A DNA stretch of 64,000 nt from Lichtheimia corymbifera B2541. Lineage: Eukaryota > Mucoromycota > Mucoromycetes > Mucorales > Lichtheimiaceae. The notes under the pieces are model-generated. The model made no database searches, was not told the DNA's origin, and was given only the letters and a program-made list of their open reading frames with translations. Position numbers and translations under genes: made by a program. The DNA lies in contig JNEU01000984.1 of assembly GCA_000697475.1 (NCBI GenBank), positions 1 through 64,000 on the forward strand, written 5' to 3'. Of the stretch, positions 21,207 through 34,153 are shown piece after piece (positions within the stretch are counted from its first letter, which is position 1; the number at the start of each line of letters is the position of its first letter).

Positions 21207-22297
21207 ATGGGTCCGCCCAAGAAGGAAAAACTGGTGCAATCGCTCAATAAGACCCTCAGAAAAGTTGAGAAATGCAATATCCAGAAAGCAAAGCAGGAAA
21301 GACGAGAACAACAACTCGCCAAAACCAACAAGCAAAAAGTATACGAACGCAAACCGACATTTGACGAGAACGATCGGATCTTGTTGATTGGCGAAGGCAA
21401 CTTTTCATTTGCGCGTGCCATTGCAGACCACTATATGCAACGCAATCCAGCATTGATCACGGCGACATGTCTTGACAGCGAGTCGGTTTTATATGAAAAG
21501 TATGGAGACGAAGCCAAGGACAATATCGAAGCATTGCAGGATCTTGGTGTCACTGTATTGTTCGAGGTGGATGGCACGCAATTGGGCAAGCACAAGCTTA
21601 TCCGAAAGAATCGATATACCAAGATCATATTCAACTTTCCTCATGCAGGTAAAGTACAATAGTGGAATGCATTGTGATGTAATAATAACTCGGATGACTA
21701 GGTGCCGGTATCAAGGATCAGGATCACAATGTGCGTGCCAACCAAGCACTTTTGAACGACTTTTTCGCATCAGCCACACCTTTTCTTTCAATACAAGGGG
21801 AGAAGCGTCGGCATCGATCTGGGAATAGCAATGTGCTTGATATGGAACCTGAAAATGAAGAGGAAGGAGGTGAATTGGCAACAGCAAGTGATGAGCCATT
21901 ACCGGATGGTGAGATCCATGTGACCATCAAGACATGTAAGCCGTATAACTTGTGGGACGTCAAGAGGCTAGCCAAGACTACTGGTGCATTAGCTGTCAAG
22001 GCCACGTTACCATTCAACCCGACATTTTATCCTGGATATGAGCATCGTCGCACTTTGGGTTTCAAGGAAGGTGTCAGCCAAGGCAACAACGCTGAGATTC
22101 TAAAGTCGGATCCAAAGACTTTTGTCATTGTACGCAAGGAAGCCATGGCTCAAGAATTTGAGAGGAGCAAACAGGGCGCCATCAACAAAAAGAAGGAGTT
22201 ACAACGACAAGCCCTGCTCAGCAAAAGGAAAAGGAAGCAGCGACCACGGAATCAAGATGATGATGACGACGATGACGATGACGATCATGATGATTAG
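21207..22297 (+). CDS. BMT5-like 25S rRNA uridine-N3 methyltransferase
   Basis: SAM-dependent methyltransferase of the DUF2431/Bmt5 family; the yeast member makes m3U in 25S rRNA in the nucleolus. Exons 21207-21648 and 21702-22297 (345 residues). The SAM motif LLIGEGNFSFARAIA is at residues 59-73, followed by TATCLDSESVL and IIFNFPHAGAGIKDQD, all diagnostic. Both ends are rich in Lys/Arg and the protein finishes with a run of about ten Asp, as often seen in nucleolar proteins. The region around GEKRRHRSGN and EPENEEEGGE is a low-complexity insertion within the fold. Confidence 0.92.
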
Positions 22298-23831
22298 AAT
22301 ATATCCTACCCCTTTTTTTACACCTTGTTTTATTATGCATCAATCATACTTTCAAAAATGTATTACTATTACTACATCATGGCTTGTGTCACTGTTACGG
22401 AAAAGACCCGATGATGGATCGTGCGATTGTCTTGTTTGTTTCTACTTGAGTAACTATTTGTGTCATTTACCCCATGGTAGAAGAAACAATGGTTTATGGG
22501 TATTATGGACTCCAAATGTATGTAATGATAACAACAACAACATTGCAGCAGTGGCTAATTAAACGCTGGATGCATGCACATGTGTAAGAGGAAAAAAGAG
22601 GCTGTACATACCTTCGAGACTCGGCCTAGAAGCTGCTGCATAGAATCAGCTGATATAGAACCTTGTGCCTCGGTATAATGAACACATTTGCTTTTTGCTG
22701 TTACAGAAGGCTGTCAAGACCTTCTGAATCTCCTGATTTTGCATATAAAAGATGGGGGGAGGGACTTGAGAGAAGAAAGGAAGCACAGAGATGATCGGCT
22801 AGTACCAAGTTTGTCGGCATGCCAACAAGTTGTTGTTCGTTATCGTTACTGAACAAGGTCATCGGGACAACACCCCATATCATTATAGATGCACGAATGT
22901 TGCACAGTGTTCTCATTCTTTTATATGTGCATACTTTGTTCGTCATCAACGTGTTGCTACTAACATGACGAGATACAAAGACAGCAGCGGCGGGCTGTGG
23001 TGGTGATGGTGGTGCAAAGGAGGAGAAGAGGAGGAATGTGAGATGTGGAAAAAGCATAGTGCAACACCGGAGGATAAGACCGTGTATGTGCGCTTATGTG
23101 TGCCACAGATGGAAAAGCACCCGGAACGAGACACACATACTCAGAGAGAGAGTCCGCACTGTCTGCTGTATGTATCTATGCTTCTGTTCTCCTTGATACC
23201 TGCAGTTGGGCCTGTAAGAAAAGGGGGGAAGGTGGATTATATATAAAGGATTTCAACACAAAGAAGCATCCCAATGATATGTTTTCAAATGAGAAGGCGA
23301 ATGGTGATGACGACTACAACTTTGATGGTCGATGTGCGTTTTGTATTGCAAACAAAGGCACCAGATGATGTGTATGCAGCCAACACATCAATCGTTTGTT
23401 GCTATACACCAGATACGTCGACGCACTGTGCACATCAATCCTCCCCCTTCTGTTTCATCATTATCACCCAACAACAACAAAATCATGACCCCCGGTACAT
23501 GAACTTGATCCCAATCATCCACGAAATTGTCAAATGAAACGTGTATCTCATATAACAAGTGTTAATTCAGGGGGAGAAAAAAAAAGTTGAAATGTAATCA
23601 TTGTCATTAGTACAGAACGGAAGGGCCGCCGGGCATCACCTGTGTAACAAGCCCGATCCAACCTTGTACACCTTTCCTTGTACTCTTTGCCTTCTTCTGT
23701 CTCTTTTCCTCTCTTCTTTTTCCAGTTGCCAACACTTTTTATCTCCTTTTTTCTTTTGTACATTGTTCATTGGGCAATCAACACAACATCTCGTGTAAAT
23801 AACAACAAGCAGATAATAATCAATCACCCCC
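22298..23831. other. Intergenic, kinesin upstream region
   Basis: About 1.5 kb with no supportable gene. The last 250 bases are strongly pyrimidine-rich on the plus strand and then carry a GT/TG microsatellite inside the first kinesin intron (23852-23875). Confidence 0.4.
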
Positions 23832-26800
23832 ATGACTTCAACTGCTGTGAGGTGTGTGTCTGTGTGTGCGTGTGCCTTGGTTTGCGGAGACACGGCATAA
23901 TAAATCATCTCCTCTTGTTCCGACCCGAATCACTCCATTAAACGACATCATCCTTCCTTTCTTTAGGGTGGGCTTACGTGCACGGCCTTTGACACAAAAA
24001 GAACGACTCAGCAATTGCACCGAATGCGTTTCTTACATTCCCAATGAACCTCAAATTCTCATCGGCACCGACAAGTCTTTCACCTACGATTATGTGTTTG
24101 ACAGCAATACCGATCAAGCAAGCGTTTACTCGACTGCTGCTCTCCCATTAGTGCAAAAGTTCATGGAAGGGTAAGCGTCGTATCATACTACACGTGATGA
24201 TGGCCTTTCTCTTACACTTTCATACACCTTGGTTCTCCTTTGCAGTTTCAATGCTACCATTCTTGCTTATGGACAAACTGGATCTGGCAAGACATATAGT
24301 ATGGGCACAGGTCTTGAACATACCAATAACCCTGATCATGAAGGTACCTTTATTACTTTTGCTTCACTAGCAACGAAGTTATATTAAAGCATGTCGTTTC
24401 TAGGCATTGTCCCGCGTTGTATCGTTGATCTTTTCGACAAGCTTGAATCTCGTGCACAAGAAGAGACCGACTTTAGCTATGAGATTGCAGTATCCTTTTT
24501 GGAATTGTACAACGAAGAGCTTATCGACCTGTTGAACCCTGCCACCAGTCAAAAGAGGAAAAGCAATGCCAACACTATTGCAAATACGACCGAAGTCACC
24601 ATTCGTGAAGACATTGCTGGCAATATCTACTGGAGCGGTGTTCGAGAAGAGCCTTGTCAAGATCCTGAAGAAGTCCTTGGGTAAATTAAATGCACACAAG
24701 CATTAACTTTATCTTGCCATTATTGATTATAATCTCTAGATTCCTTGCCAAAGGTTCATTATGTCGTACCACGGGTTCCACTGATATGAATACGGTGTCG
24801 TCAAGATCACATGCCATCTTTTCCGTGATTTTGAAGCAGAATCAACCTGATCAAGATGGTTCCACCAAGTCATTGACAAGCAAATTCCATTTTGTCGATC
24901 TTGCAGGTTCAGAGCGTGTAAGTGAAAAGCATCCACACCCAGCTACTTTGGACTTTTATTCACTCGTCAATATTTTATGATAGTTGAAGCGCACCAATGC
25001 ACAAGGTGATCGAGCGAGGGAAGGCATTGCTATCAACTCTGGTCTTTTGGCTTTGGGCAACGTGATCTCTGCTCTTGGTGATGAATCACGGCGTTCCGCT
25101 CATGTTCCTTATCGAGACTCCAAGTTGACACGTTTACTGCAAGATTCATTGGGTGGCAACAGTCAAACCTTGATGCTTGCATGTGTATCCCCAGCTGATT
25201 CCAATTTCATGGAGACACTGAACACACTCAAATACGCCAATCGTGCACGCAATATCAAGAACAGAGTCACCATCAACCAAGATTTTGCTGGCAACTCAAT
25301 CGAGATCAATCAACTACGCTCCTTGGTAGCACGTTTGCGCATGGAGATTACAGCACTGCGGGCGGAAAAGACGGGAGACAGCTTTGCTGATAGCATTCAA
25401 CGTGACGATCATACGATTGCCTTGAAGAAAGAAAACGCTCGATTGCGAGAACGTATTGATGACTTGAGTGCCAACTTGATTCAAGCAACAAGCGAACGTG
25501 ATACTCTTATCATGGAGCGTGAATTGGATGAATTTGTTACATCACCTCAAGAGAATGACAACAGCAATGGTTCCCATGACAACACTACACCCTCTACTCA
25601 AAGAAACGTCCATCCAATCATTGCACAATATCAAAAGACGATTCAAGATCTCAATAATGAGCTTGCCGATACCCGTGATCGTTTATCTTTCCTCGAAGCT
25701 ATGAAACCCGCCATGGATATAGCACGGGCCAACTTTTCAGGCACAACAACTACTACCACCACTGCATCGCATCGACCACGTAAGAATCCAAGTGCATCCA
25801 CCAGTCAACGAAGAAAACGTCATCATCGACGACGTCGTGGTGGTGCCAACAATGGACGAATGAATCCCAGCACAAGTCTCACCACTTCCAACAGCAATGG
25901 TACACGCTCTGCTCGGTCAAGACACCACAAGCTCAAAGCTACCACGTCACATGCCACCAACACGTTCCAAGACCTTGAAGAGGACGAAGGCTTTGTCAAT
26001 GATATCCAAGATGAGAATATTCGTCAAGAAGTACGTGATAGTATTGCCAAAGCACGTGATGAAATCAAAAAAGGCATGCAAGTGCTTGAATTGATCAAGG
26101 TATGTGTATTCATTGTTTGTAAATTATGCAAGATTACTCATTTCATTGTTGTACATTTATATATATAGCCTTTGGATGACACCGCCAAGGCCTGGGAAGA
26201 AGAGCTCAAGATGTTTGAAGATGAAGAACACCGTCTCAATATGGAACGCCAGTCATCAGATGAAGGACATTATTCGGCTGCACCATCCCCAGTCAATGAC
26301 AATGGTGAAGATGATGACGATTACCTTTTGCATGAGCTTGAACATTTGGTACGTATCTATGCTGCTGCTCATCTATGACGATGTATTAATATTATTCTCA
26401 ACAGGCTGTGCCTACATGGGAAGATCCTGTCAAGCTCAATCAGAAGCAAGAGTGTGATGGCAAATCAGAAACGACGACCACTGAGCAATCAATCCACAGC
26501 AAATCTAGTGCGTTTGAGCAACTACAGCAGCAAGTGGACAAGAGCAATCCGCAAATGGCACGAATGCTGCACCAAATTCAATCTGATATCAAGGTCAAGC
26601 AAGAGCTCGTATCGCATTTGGAGAAATCAGAGACTGAATATGCATTCATGAGACGCAAGTTTGATGACAAGATCGCTTATTTCCAATCACAACTTGCTGA
26701 ATTGCAACGTGAACGAGATGAAGCATTGGACCGTACAAAGTCTCGATTCAGCACGAATAAGTCCAACAAGGCTGATGTGGCATTACAACAACGAGAGAAG

Positions 26801-29077
26801 CAGCAATTGATTGATATTCGCCACGCATACGAGGCCAAGATGAAGCACTTATTGTGCGAGATCCAAGATCTGCGTCGAAAGTATTCTCAGATGACATCGA
26901 CTATGCAAGCGACTCGCAACCAGAACGAGACGTTACTGAGATCCTTGCGTGCCAACGTTGAGACATTGCAAGTGGAGAAGAAGCGTATGGTGAAACGTAT
27001 GAAAGCTGAAGCCGAACGTGTGCGAGAACAAATGTCTACTCAAGAACGACGCATTCATCAACTTCAACGTCTTCAAGCTGAAGCGAACATGGCCAAACAG
27101 CGACTGGAACGTGAGCATGAGAATCAAAAGTTAATACTCAAGAAGCGTAGCGAGGAGATCATGGTGAATCAAGCTCAGCTCAAGCAACTTGTCAATGTCT
27201 TGAAAAAGGCGGTGCGTGAAGGCGGTGTGCTTGACGAGCGATTGTTGGGTCGTGTGTCACATATTGTCGGTGGTAGCTTTGCCATTGTTGCTCGTCGTGG
27301 TGGATTTGGTTACAGCAATAACAATGGCCGACGTCGTGGTGCTAAACGGGTAAATCCAATTCCAGTGCAAGTCCGTGCCACACGCAAAAAGGAGCTCTTG
27401 GACAAGGCATTGGGTCAATTCATCCAAGGCAAACAAGCGGTTGCTGAGATGGAGCAATTACTTGTACGTCGCGAACGTTTGGCTACTGAAAAGGTGGAAT
27501 TGCTTGAGGAACGCAAGCAGATTTATATGGCAGAAAAGGAGAATGCTGATACCACGGGAGAACCTATGGATACAATGGCGATTGAATTGATGGATGAGCG
27601 CATTGATCTAATGTCAGCAGAGATTTCATATCTATCGGCTCGGATTCGGGCTTTGCAATCTGAAGCAGCGGGGGATGATAATACCATGGGACAATCCGAC
27701 GACAACAATAACCATGGTGGTACAACCACCTCGCGTGTTGAGAAACATGTCACTTTTGCCGACGAGATTATCACCGATCCACAGCCAACAGATGAATGGG
27801 CCGACATGGATGCCTTTGAAGAACATTACAATGTACCCAGCAATGCCGCACCTGAAGTTGCTTACGATGTCACGGTGAAACTACTCAAGTCTTTGGAAAC
27901 GGATGAATGCAGACGTATCACTGAAGCATTGGTGGATGATATTATGAGTCTCAGGATGAACGAATGCAATCGACAATCCATGCAACAGAATTTGGAAAAG
28001 ACAGTGATGGATTTAAGACGCACATTGATTGTCATGAAGAGAGCAGCCATAGCAACGACGGTAGAAAACGAACGACGTATTCGCAAGTTGGAAGAACTCA
28101 GAGATGGCGGTGTCATTGACAGATCCAAGTCACCCATTGATGTCAAAATCGAGGAATATATCAATGGAGGCAACACAATATTCGACAAGATCTACGAAGA
28201 TGGCATACGAGGATTGATCAACACAACCCCTGAGCCTGGAATGGAAGATGAGGATGATTTTATCATGAACAGCAATAGCAGTACTGGTGGTGGTGCTGCT
28301 GCTGATGCTGTAATAGGAGGGACGTCATCTGGATCTTCGGTTGTTTCTTCTGGTACATTATCCTCAGGCGACGGTGGTAGTAGAAGCAGCCGTGGTAGCA
28401 GCGGAGGTGAACGAGGATCTCCAAAACCACCTAAATCACTTAGGGTGAACAAGACACCAGTGCCTGGAGGAGGACAACGAGAAACAACACCATCACCGGA
28501 TCGATTTTACAACATGATTCAAAAGCGTTTATCTTGGCAGCAGCAAAGAACGGGTGGATCTGAATCACCAGTGCCAATCACAATGATTAGCCCTGCTGAA
28601 TTTGCACGCTATACCGCTGATCGAGACTCGTCGACATCATCGATTCGAAGCAATCATCTCCGACGATCGTCAGTCCAATCAGATTTTTCTTCTTCTTTGA
28701 GTTCCTGGAACAACACATCGTCATCCAGCAGTCTTCATCGTAAACCTCGCCATCGTGCTTCTCTACGTGAACTAAGCCAAGAAGGGCTGTTTGAACAATA
28801 TCCACCGCCACTCCCGCCATCATCACCGCTCGCTAATTATTCAACACAGACACGCCAACAACAATATCGACGTCAAACTGTACCAATGGTGGAACATCGG
28901 TCCATGACTCCCAACAGTAGTGGCAACGTTTTCGATCGACTTGCACAGACACCTACTCGTGCCTCCCGCGCAAAAATGTCTTCCCAACGCCATAGCAGCG
29001 GCAGCTTTGAAGAATTGCGACAACGCTGGGATAGCATACAACAAGAACGTGTTGATAGCCCTGCAGCTGTATATTGA
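23832..29077 (+). CDS. Kinesin-4 family motor (KIF4/KIF21-like)
   Basis: Plus-end directed or microtubule-stabilising motor; kinesin-4 proteins act on spindle midzones and microtubule length. Exons: 23832-23851, 23967-24170, 24246-24343, 24404-24680, 24740-24917, 24984-26099, 26169-26348, 26405-29077 (1581 residues). N-terminal motor (to about residue 355): P-loop GQTGSGKT (84-91), switch [10 protein letters not shown], switch II DLAGSER, and the kinesin-4 hallmark [20 protein letters not shown] with [17 protein letters not shown]. Long coiled coils follow, interrupted by His/Arg-rich and Gly/Asn-rich linkers, and a Ser/Pro-rich tail without WD repeats. The first exon is only 20 coding bases (MTSTAV); its join makes [11 protein letters not shown], a standard motor start. 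Confidence 0.94.
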
Positions 29078-29652
29078 TTGAGATGAATGCTATACCCATC
29101 CATTCACCACCATCACCCATATATGATATATATCTATATACATATTCCCTTTTTTCTTCTTCTTTTTCTGTAAATTAGAATAGTAAATCATCAGGCTGTT
29201 GTCTCATTTCCCCGCTTGTTTAAAAGTGAAACAAATTCAACGTGGCTTTCGTGCCTGATTCCCAGGGGCTGGTTAATTTGTGTCGAACTAAAAAGGATAT
29301 GCACAAATCATGTGGTACACACACACAGCTGCCGTGCACTGACATGTTGTCAATCATCACCATTTATCTTCATTGCTAACCAATGTGACACACAATAGTT
29401 GAACAATGATCGTTTTACCATTGACATAGTACACTACTTTAGGTGGGTTTCGGGGGGAGAAAGTGGAAATCACGGGTCACCATCAGGTACCCTGCTCATG
29501 CTCAGAAAATGATCTGAAACAACCGACAAATTAGAAGATCTTCGCCCTAAGGTCTGGAAGCGATCAACATATATAAAAGCAGAGGGTCCAAAAGTCGTGT
29601 CGATAATATTATCATTCCACATTTCTTCTATTTTTCATTCCATTCATTTAAC
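29078..29652. promoter_or_regulatory. Intergenic with the GH17 promoter
   Basis: A TATA box (TATATAAAAG) at about 29570-29579 lies some 75 bases before the GH17 start. Nothing else coding is seen. Confidence 0.5.
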
Positions 29653-30519
29653 ATGTTGCTGCTGGTCCAGCTTTATATTTTCGCTTTTGCTGCTCTCGTC
29701 ACTGCTCTTCCTGCTGCCAAACGCGGTGGTGGTGGTAGCGTCTACGGCATCACGTATACCGGCAAATCAGCTGATGGCAGTTGTCACTCTTCCGACCAAG
29801 TATCTCAAATGGTGAAACGCTTCCAAAAGAACGGCATTCAACGTATCCGCACTTATTCGCAAGAATGTGATATTCTTCCCAACTTGCTCAAGGCAATCCA
29901 AAACACTGACATGCAGGTCGTGGCAGCTGCTTGGATTGATGGTTCTGGCAAAGACGAAAAGGAAATCAGCTCGCTCGTCAACAATCTCAAGAATGCCAAT
30001 AGCGACCAAATCGCCGGTGTTGCTATTGGTAACGAGTGTGTCCAAGGAGGCCTTATGAGCGCATCCGATGTTGCTAGCAAGATTAAAGAAGTCAAGGGCA
30101 AGCTCGGTGGCAAGTTCAAGGTTGGCACTGTTGATACTCCCACTGGTTTCCAAGGTGCCATGTTGGATGCTTCCGATATCGTCTTTGTCAACATCCACCC
30201 ATTCTTTGGTGCTGTGACCGCTGATGATGCCGTCGACAATCTCAACCAACAACTTGGCAGCTTCAAGGGCAAGGCTGGTGGCAAGGATGTCATTGTCGGT
30301 GAAGTAGGCTGGCCCTCTTCTGGTGACACCAATGGCAAGGCTGTTCCTAGCACTGCCAATCTTGCCAAGGTGTACAATGCTCTCAAGGGCTCTAGCATCA
30401 AGTACTACTTTTTCGAAGCTCAAGATTCCAACTGGAAGAACGGCGGCGCTTTCAACGTTGAACCTCACTGGGGTCTTATCGATGCTAATGGCAAATCAAA
30501 GATTTCCGAGTTTCAATAA
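29653..30519 (+). CDS. Secreted GH17 glucan 1,3-beta-glucosidase/glucanosyltransferase
   Basis: Single-exon 288-residue glycoside hydrolase of family 17, acting on cell wall beta-1,3-glucan. An N-terminal signal peptide is evident (MLLLVQLYIFAFAALVTALP). Acid/base Glu128 is in VAIGNECVQGG and nucleophile Glu217 in VIVGEVGWPSSG; NIHPFFG and YYFFEAQDSNWK are further family blocks. The lack of a C-terminal hydrophobic tail suggests a soluble or wall-bound enzyme rather than a GPI-anchored one. It is intronless, unlike nearly all neighbours, and has a strong TATA box, consistent with high regulated expression. Confidence 0.94.
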   Translation: MLLLVQLYIFAFAALVTALPAAKRGGGGSVYGITYTGKSADGSCHSSDQVSQMVKRFQKNGIQRIRTYSQECDILPNLLKAIQNTDMQVVAAAWIDGSGKDEKEISSLVNNLKNANSDQIAGVAIGNECVQGGLMSASDVASKIKEVKGKLGGKFKVGTVDTPTGFQGAMLDASDIVFVNIHPFFGAVTADDAVDNLNQQLGSFKGKAGGKDVIVGEVGWPSSGDTNGKAVPSTANLAKVYNALKGSSIKYYFFEAQDSNWKNGGAFNVEPHWGLIDANGKSKISEFQ

Positions 30520-30604
30520 ATTACAGTGATTGCTGGTCAACACTAAACATAATGTTTATTGTCTTCTTTTGTGTATGATTATGTATATATATAGTATGCT
30601 TTGT

Positions 30605-32880
30605 TTACATCTTCCATCGGGGATCACCTCGTCGTTTTTCCGTTTCTCGTATCTCAAACATGATTTGCACTGCGATAAATAAACACACGGTCACCGCGAC
30701 AAGATACATTAATCCTATTATGATTCATGAATATTAGTGCACTCCATCTAGTGATGTTTCAATCGTTGCTCCCTTACCATCCACCGTTCCGAAAATGTGT
30801 GTCAGCATATCCACCATTCCATCAACGCCAACACAAAATCCGACCAGATTAGCAATCATCATCATGAGGATATTGGCAACAGCACCAAGACCGCACACAA
30901 ACCGATAGTATGGCTTATGTCCAAACTAAAAGAAAAAGGATACCCAATCAATGATCAATGCCACGGACATCCTTATCCTGCTTACCTTTTTGTACGTGAA
31001 TAAGCTTGAAGCAATGATCTCCGGTAACAGGAATAAACAAATCAACCATCCCCATGCCAACAACTTGAGCTCAATATCGTGCCACAAGGCAACAAACGTG
31101 AATACCGGCCACATGTTGTACATGAAATACTTGGATCCTCCCAATGGAATAAAGATGTATCTGTTACATACGCACACAATTAGTGGATCATTTTGCTGCA
31201 TATCTTTTCTTAGCGTACCTCACAGTCCATCGGTTGAATGTACGATGCCAACTCTTCCAGAACCGCTGTGCTGAAAAGTTGTTGCTCATACATCGAACCA
31301 TGTTTTCTTCGGTAAAGATGCCATCAGCCAAACTCCACAATCGGAAGAAACGCCAAGGGATCAATAGCTTCATCCAAATAATGACAAGGTTGAAATAGCC
31401 AATCATGCTCAATTGCAAAGGTGTATCACCATCCCATGCCTTAGCCTTGCTTATAGCGACCACATACAAGTAATGTAGCGTGAGCTCCATGACAAGGATG
31501 ACTGCAGCTAATCGGATAGCGTAGGTAATAATGAAGCGGCGAGTGATTTTGGTAGATGGATATCTGATCTAATCAATGCATGTCAATTTAAACCATCGTT
31601 TTGGATATTGCTTGTAATATTACCTGGGAGATGAAGTCATTGAATGTAATGATAGGGCCGCAAAGATAAAGTGGTGGATATAGAACGTATGCAATGAAGT
31701 TGGTATAGTTGTAATCGGATGCGAAACAGGGCATGGTGATACGATCCTTGTCACTGGTAGGGCCACCCACTCGATCATCCTTCTTTTTCTTTGTTCATTA
31801 GTCGAAGGTCCATGTTTGAGACGCACGTATAATACAATACACACCTCATATTGATCCCGTGGTTTCTTTACTTGCCAGTAGTAATCCATATTGAAGGATA
31901 CGAGCCGCAGCATCACAAAGTTGAAAAGGATATGCCATCTTGGTTGTACTCCATTGTAGTCATCCTTAGAATGTCACACATTTCAGTGTTGTTGGCTCGA
32001 TGTATCCAAAGAATTCATTCCACTCACCATCCATGCAAAGCTGGGGCCCAACAAGGAAGCAAATTCATAGCCATGATACCATTCATTCAGGAACAAGATA
32101 GCGAGATTGAATGTCCAAGATAGGATAGGATTCAGCATGGATCCACCCGTGTATTGACCGATTGCATAGCTGACGGTGATGATGAACAAGATTTTCAATG
32201 CGCTGGTGCCGTGGAATGCACAAAGGACAATGAGTGCTGATACGAAAAAGAAATAGATGCGATGAAGAGGTTGATGAGCTTGTTTAACCGGTAGATTGGC
32301 TCCTGCTGCTGATGATGGCATGACGTATATTCGGTAGAAGTGACTCAGGCACAGGTATCCCACCATGAGGCCAAAGAGACGCGGTATATTGTCGCGAAAG
32401 GTGGCATATTGCGCATCACTGTTGTCCTATACACACAACACATATCCCAATTAAGCTCCCATACAAATACAGGTTTGATCCAGCTTCAACCCCTTGACAC
32501 CCGTACAGATACTAACCACTTTCCGATTGGGAATCCAGCCCTCGGATAGCAAGTCTTTGTATTCTTCATAGTGTGGATCGTCCTCTTTTAAATCACAGTA
32601 TCAGCCTTTGCAATGACACACGCTAGATCCCCCTCCATCGTAGTGATCCTTACCTGTACTTAAGCGATAGGTGACATAGAACATGTACGGTACCACAATA
32701 GTAAAGCAGACATAATAAAAGTAGAACTCTATATATACACATCCTGATGTGAATGGACCGGCCAATGCAAAAGTAGTTGAAGGAATGTGATGTACCTCGA
32801 GTGTGCCAACGTGAAGGACTTGTGTCTGGTAGCGATTTCGTTCGTTTCTCGTCCTGATGTTCAGCGCGTGTCTCGTCCAT
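30605..32880 (-). CDS. GUP1: GUP1-like membrane-bound O-acyltransferase
   Basis: Multi-pass ER protein of the MBOAT family; yeast Gup1 remodels GPI anchors by adding a long acyl chain. Ten exons: 32880-32796, 32743-32654, 32584-32517, 32426-32028, 31964-31845, 31788-31624, 31568-31219, 31160-30986, 30925-30778, 30714-30605 (569 residues; yeast Gup1 is 560). Diagnostic blocks: [20 protein letters not shown] near the N-terminus, [11 protein letters not shown], the MBOAT Asn/Trp region [13 protein letters not shown], and the active-site His in [17 protein letters not shown] (about residue 453). Many hydrophobic segments are visible throughout. Confidence 0.94.
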
Positions 32881-33239
32881 GGTTACTGCAACCAGAGAAA
32901 GAGCCAGTGGTCATTGCATGTCCGAAATTGGCTATTTAAAGTGGCACAAAAATCAATGATCCAACCCCCTACTGCTATTTGATAGGTTCGAATTGACAAC
33001 AGAATGTGAAAATGCTTTTCCATTAATGCCGTTCCACGCGCTTGATTGTCATCATCTGCAGGCTGTCACCGTAGTAGATCCAACTTTTCCTCTAGTGAAG
33101 ACTCATTCTATCATAAATCACAACATTCAAGATTGAGCTTGACCACCCTTTTTGTTGTTTGTTGCTTGTAGTAGTAGCAAGTGTTTTGGTTTATTTGATT
33201 AAAGATGATATAAATGACCTTTTGGTCTGCTAATAGTAC
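32881..33239. other. Intergenic
   Basis: Upstream of GUP1 (minus) and downstream of the third Sulfotransfer_4 gene. No ORF or repeat of note. Confidence 0.4.
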
Positions 33240-34153
33240 TTAAGAAGAACCGGCAGCGCTGGCATCCTTGCCGTATCCATACATGTCCTTTATTCTGTCA
33301 AAAAAGTTAACGTCAGAATTGATCATCTTCTTGAATGCATCAGTGCTGTTGACGCTAGGATAAGGTTCGCTTGGCACAGGCTTATCCAAGAACTTGCACA
33401 ATCTCTCCCAGCCTTCACCGAGCTCCATGATCAATAAGCGATCACTGGGGATGTTCTTCTTGACCCATTCGTTATGAGCGTTATACAATCCCTTGATACG
33501 TTCCTCATCCAAAAAGCGGTCAAGGTCATCAAATGCACCATCGAGAACAATAGTACGGATCATTTCACCCTGATTCTTGATATCCTCAGGCAAATCATCG
33601 GGTTCATCTTCCTTCCTGGTCTTGTGTTGCACTTGCCAAATCGTGTTCTTGACGGATCTGTACCAGCTGTCGGCATCTCGAATAGTCAAGATGAACTTGG
33701 CACCAGGGTATTCAACCATCAATCGATCAATAAAAGTTACGGTAGGCCTAGAAGTAGTTGACATGTTAACACGCATGAAATTTATAGCTCAGCTATACAC
33801 CCATACCAATCCACGGCAGCATCAAATCCCTCATAGATCGTGTCCCAGTCAACAGGTTTCTCAGGATGCTTGAAAGCTTCAGTGAACTTTTCTGGGTGAC
33901 GTCCGGGAGCGAACATTTCACGCATGTGGTCTTGCGATTACAAAGTCATGAGTCGAATGGTCAGCATTATAGACACCCCAACCCCACAAAATACATACGA
34001 CACTTGTAGCTGCGGACATATATAGTATTAGATGTTTGTTCAAATGACATGTGTGACAATAAAAGATACATACCCAAGCATGTTCAATGCTGTACGAAGA
34101 CTATCTGTGCCAGTGCGTCCATAGCCTGCGCCGATTACTTTAAGAGGAGCCAT
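33240..34153 (-). CDS. Sulfotransfer_4 family protein, copy 3 (with an 11-base microexon)
   Basis: Diverged paralogue of the genes at 1.6 and 3.6 kb. Exons: 34153-34074, 34009-33999, 33930-33807, 33747-33240 (240 residues). P-loop GAGYGRTGTDSLRTAL; conserved TIRDADSWYRSVKNT and LIMELGEGWERLCKFL. The second exon is only 11 bases: an extra intron splits the His codon in GYKC-HHMREMF where the other copies are continuous, while the intron found only in copy 2 is absent here. A longer acidic insertion (RKEDEPDDLPED) follows the WYRSVKNT block. The upstream region has TATATAA at about 34212-34218 and the motif CGGGGTAA, the complement of one upstream of copy 1. Confidence 0.86.

Noticed and set aside
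20735..21421. 228-codon minus-strand ORF
   Set aside because: Antisense to the first exon of the BMT5-like gene and its upstream region; no domain and low-quality composition.
29767..30468. 233-codon ORF antisense to the GH17 gene
   Set aside because: Shadow of a strongly biased coding sequence; the plus strand has signal peptide and catalytic residues.
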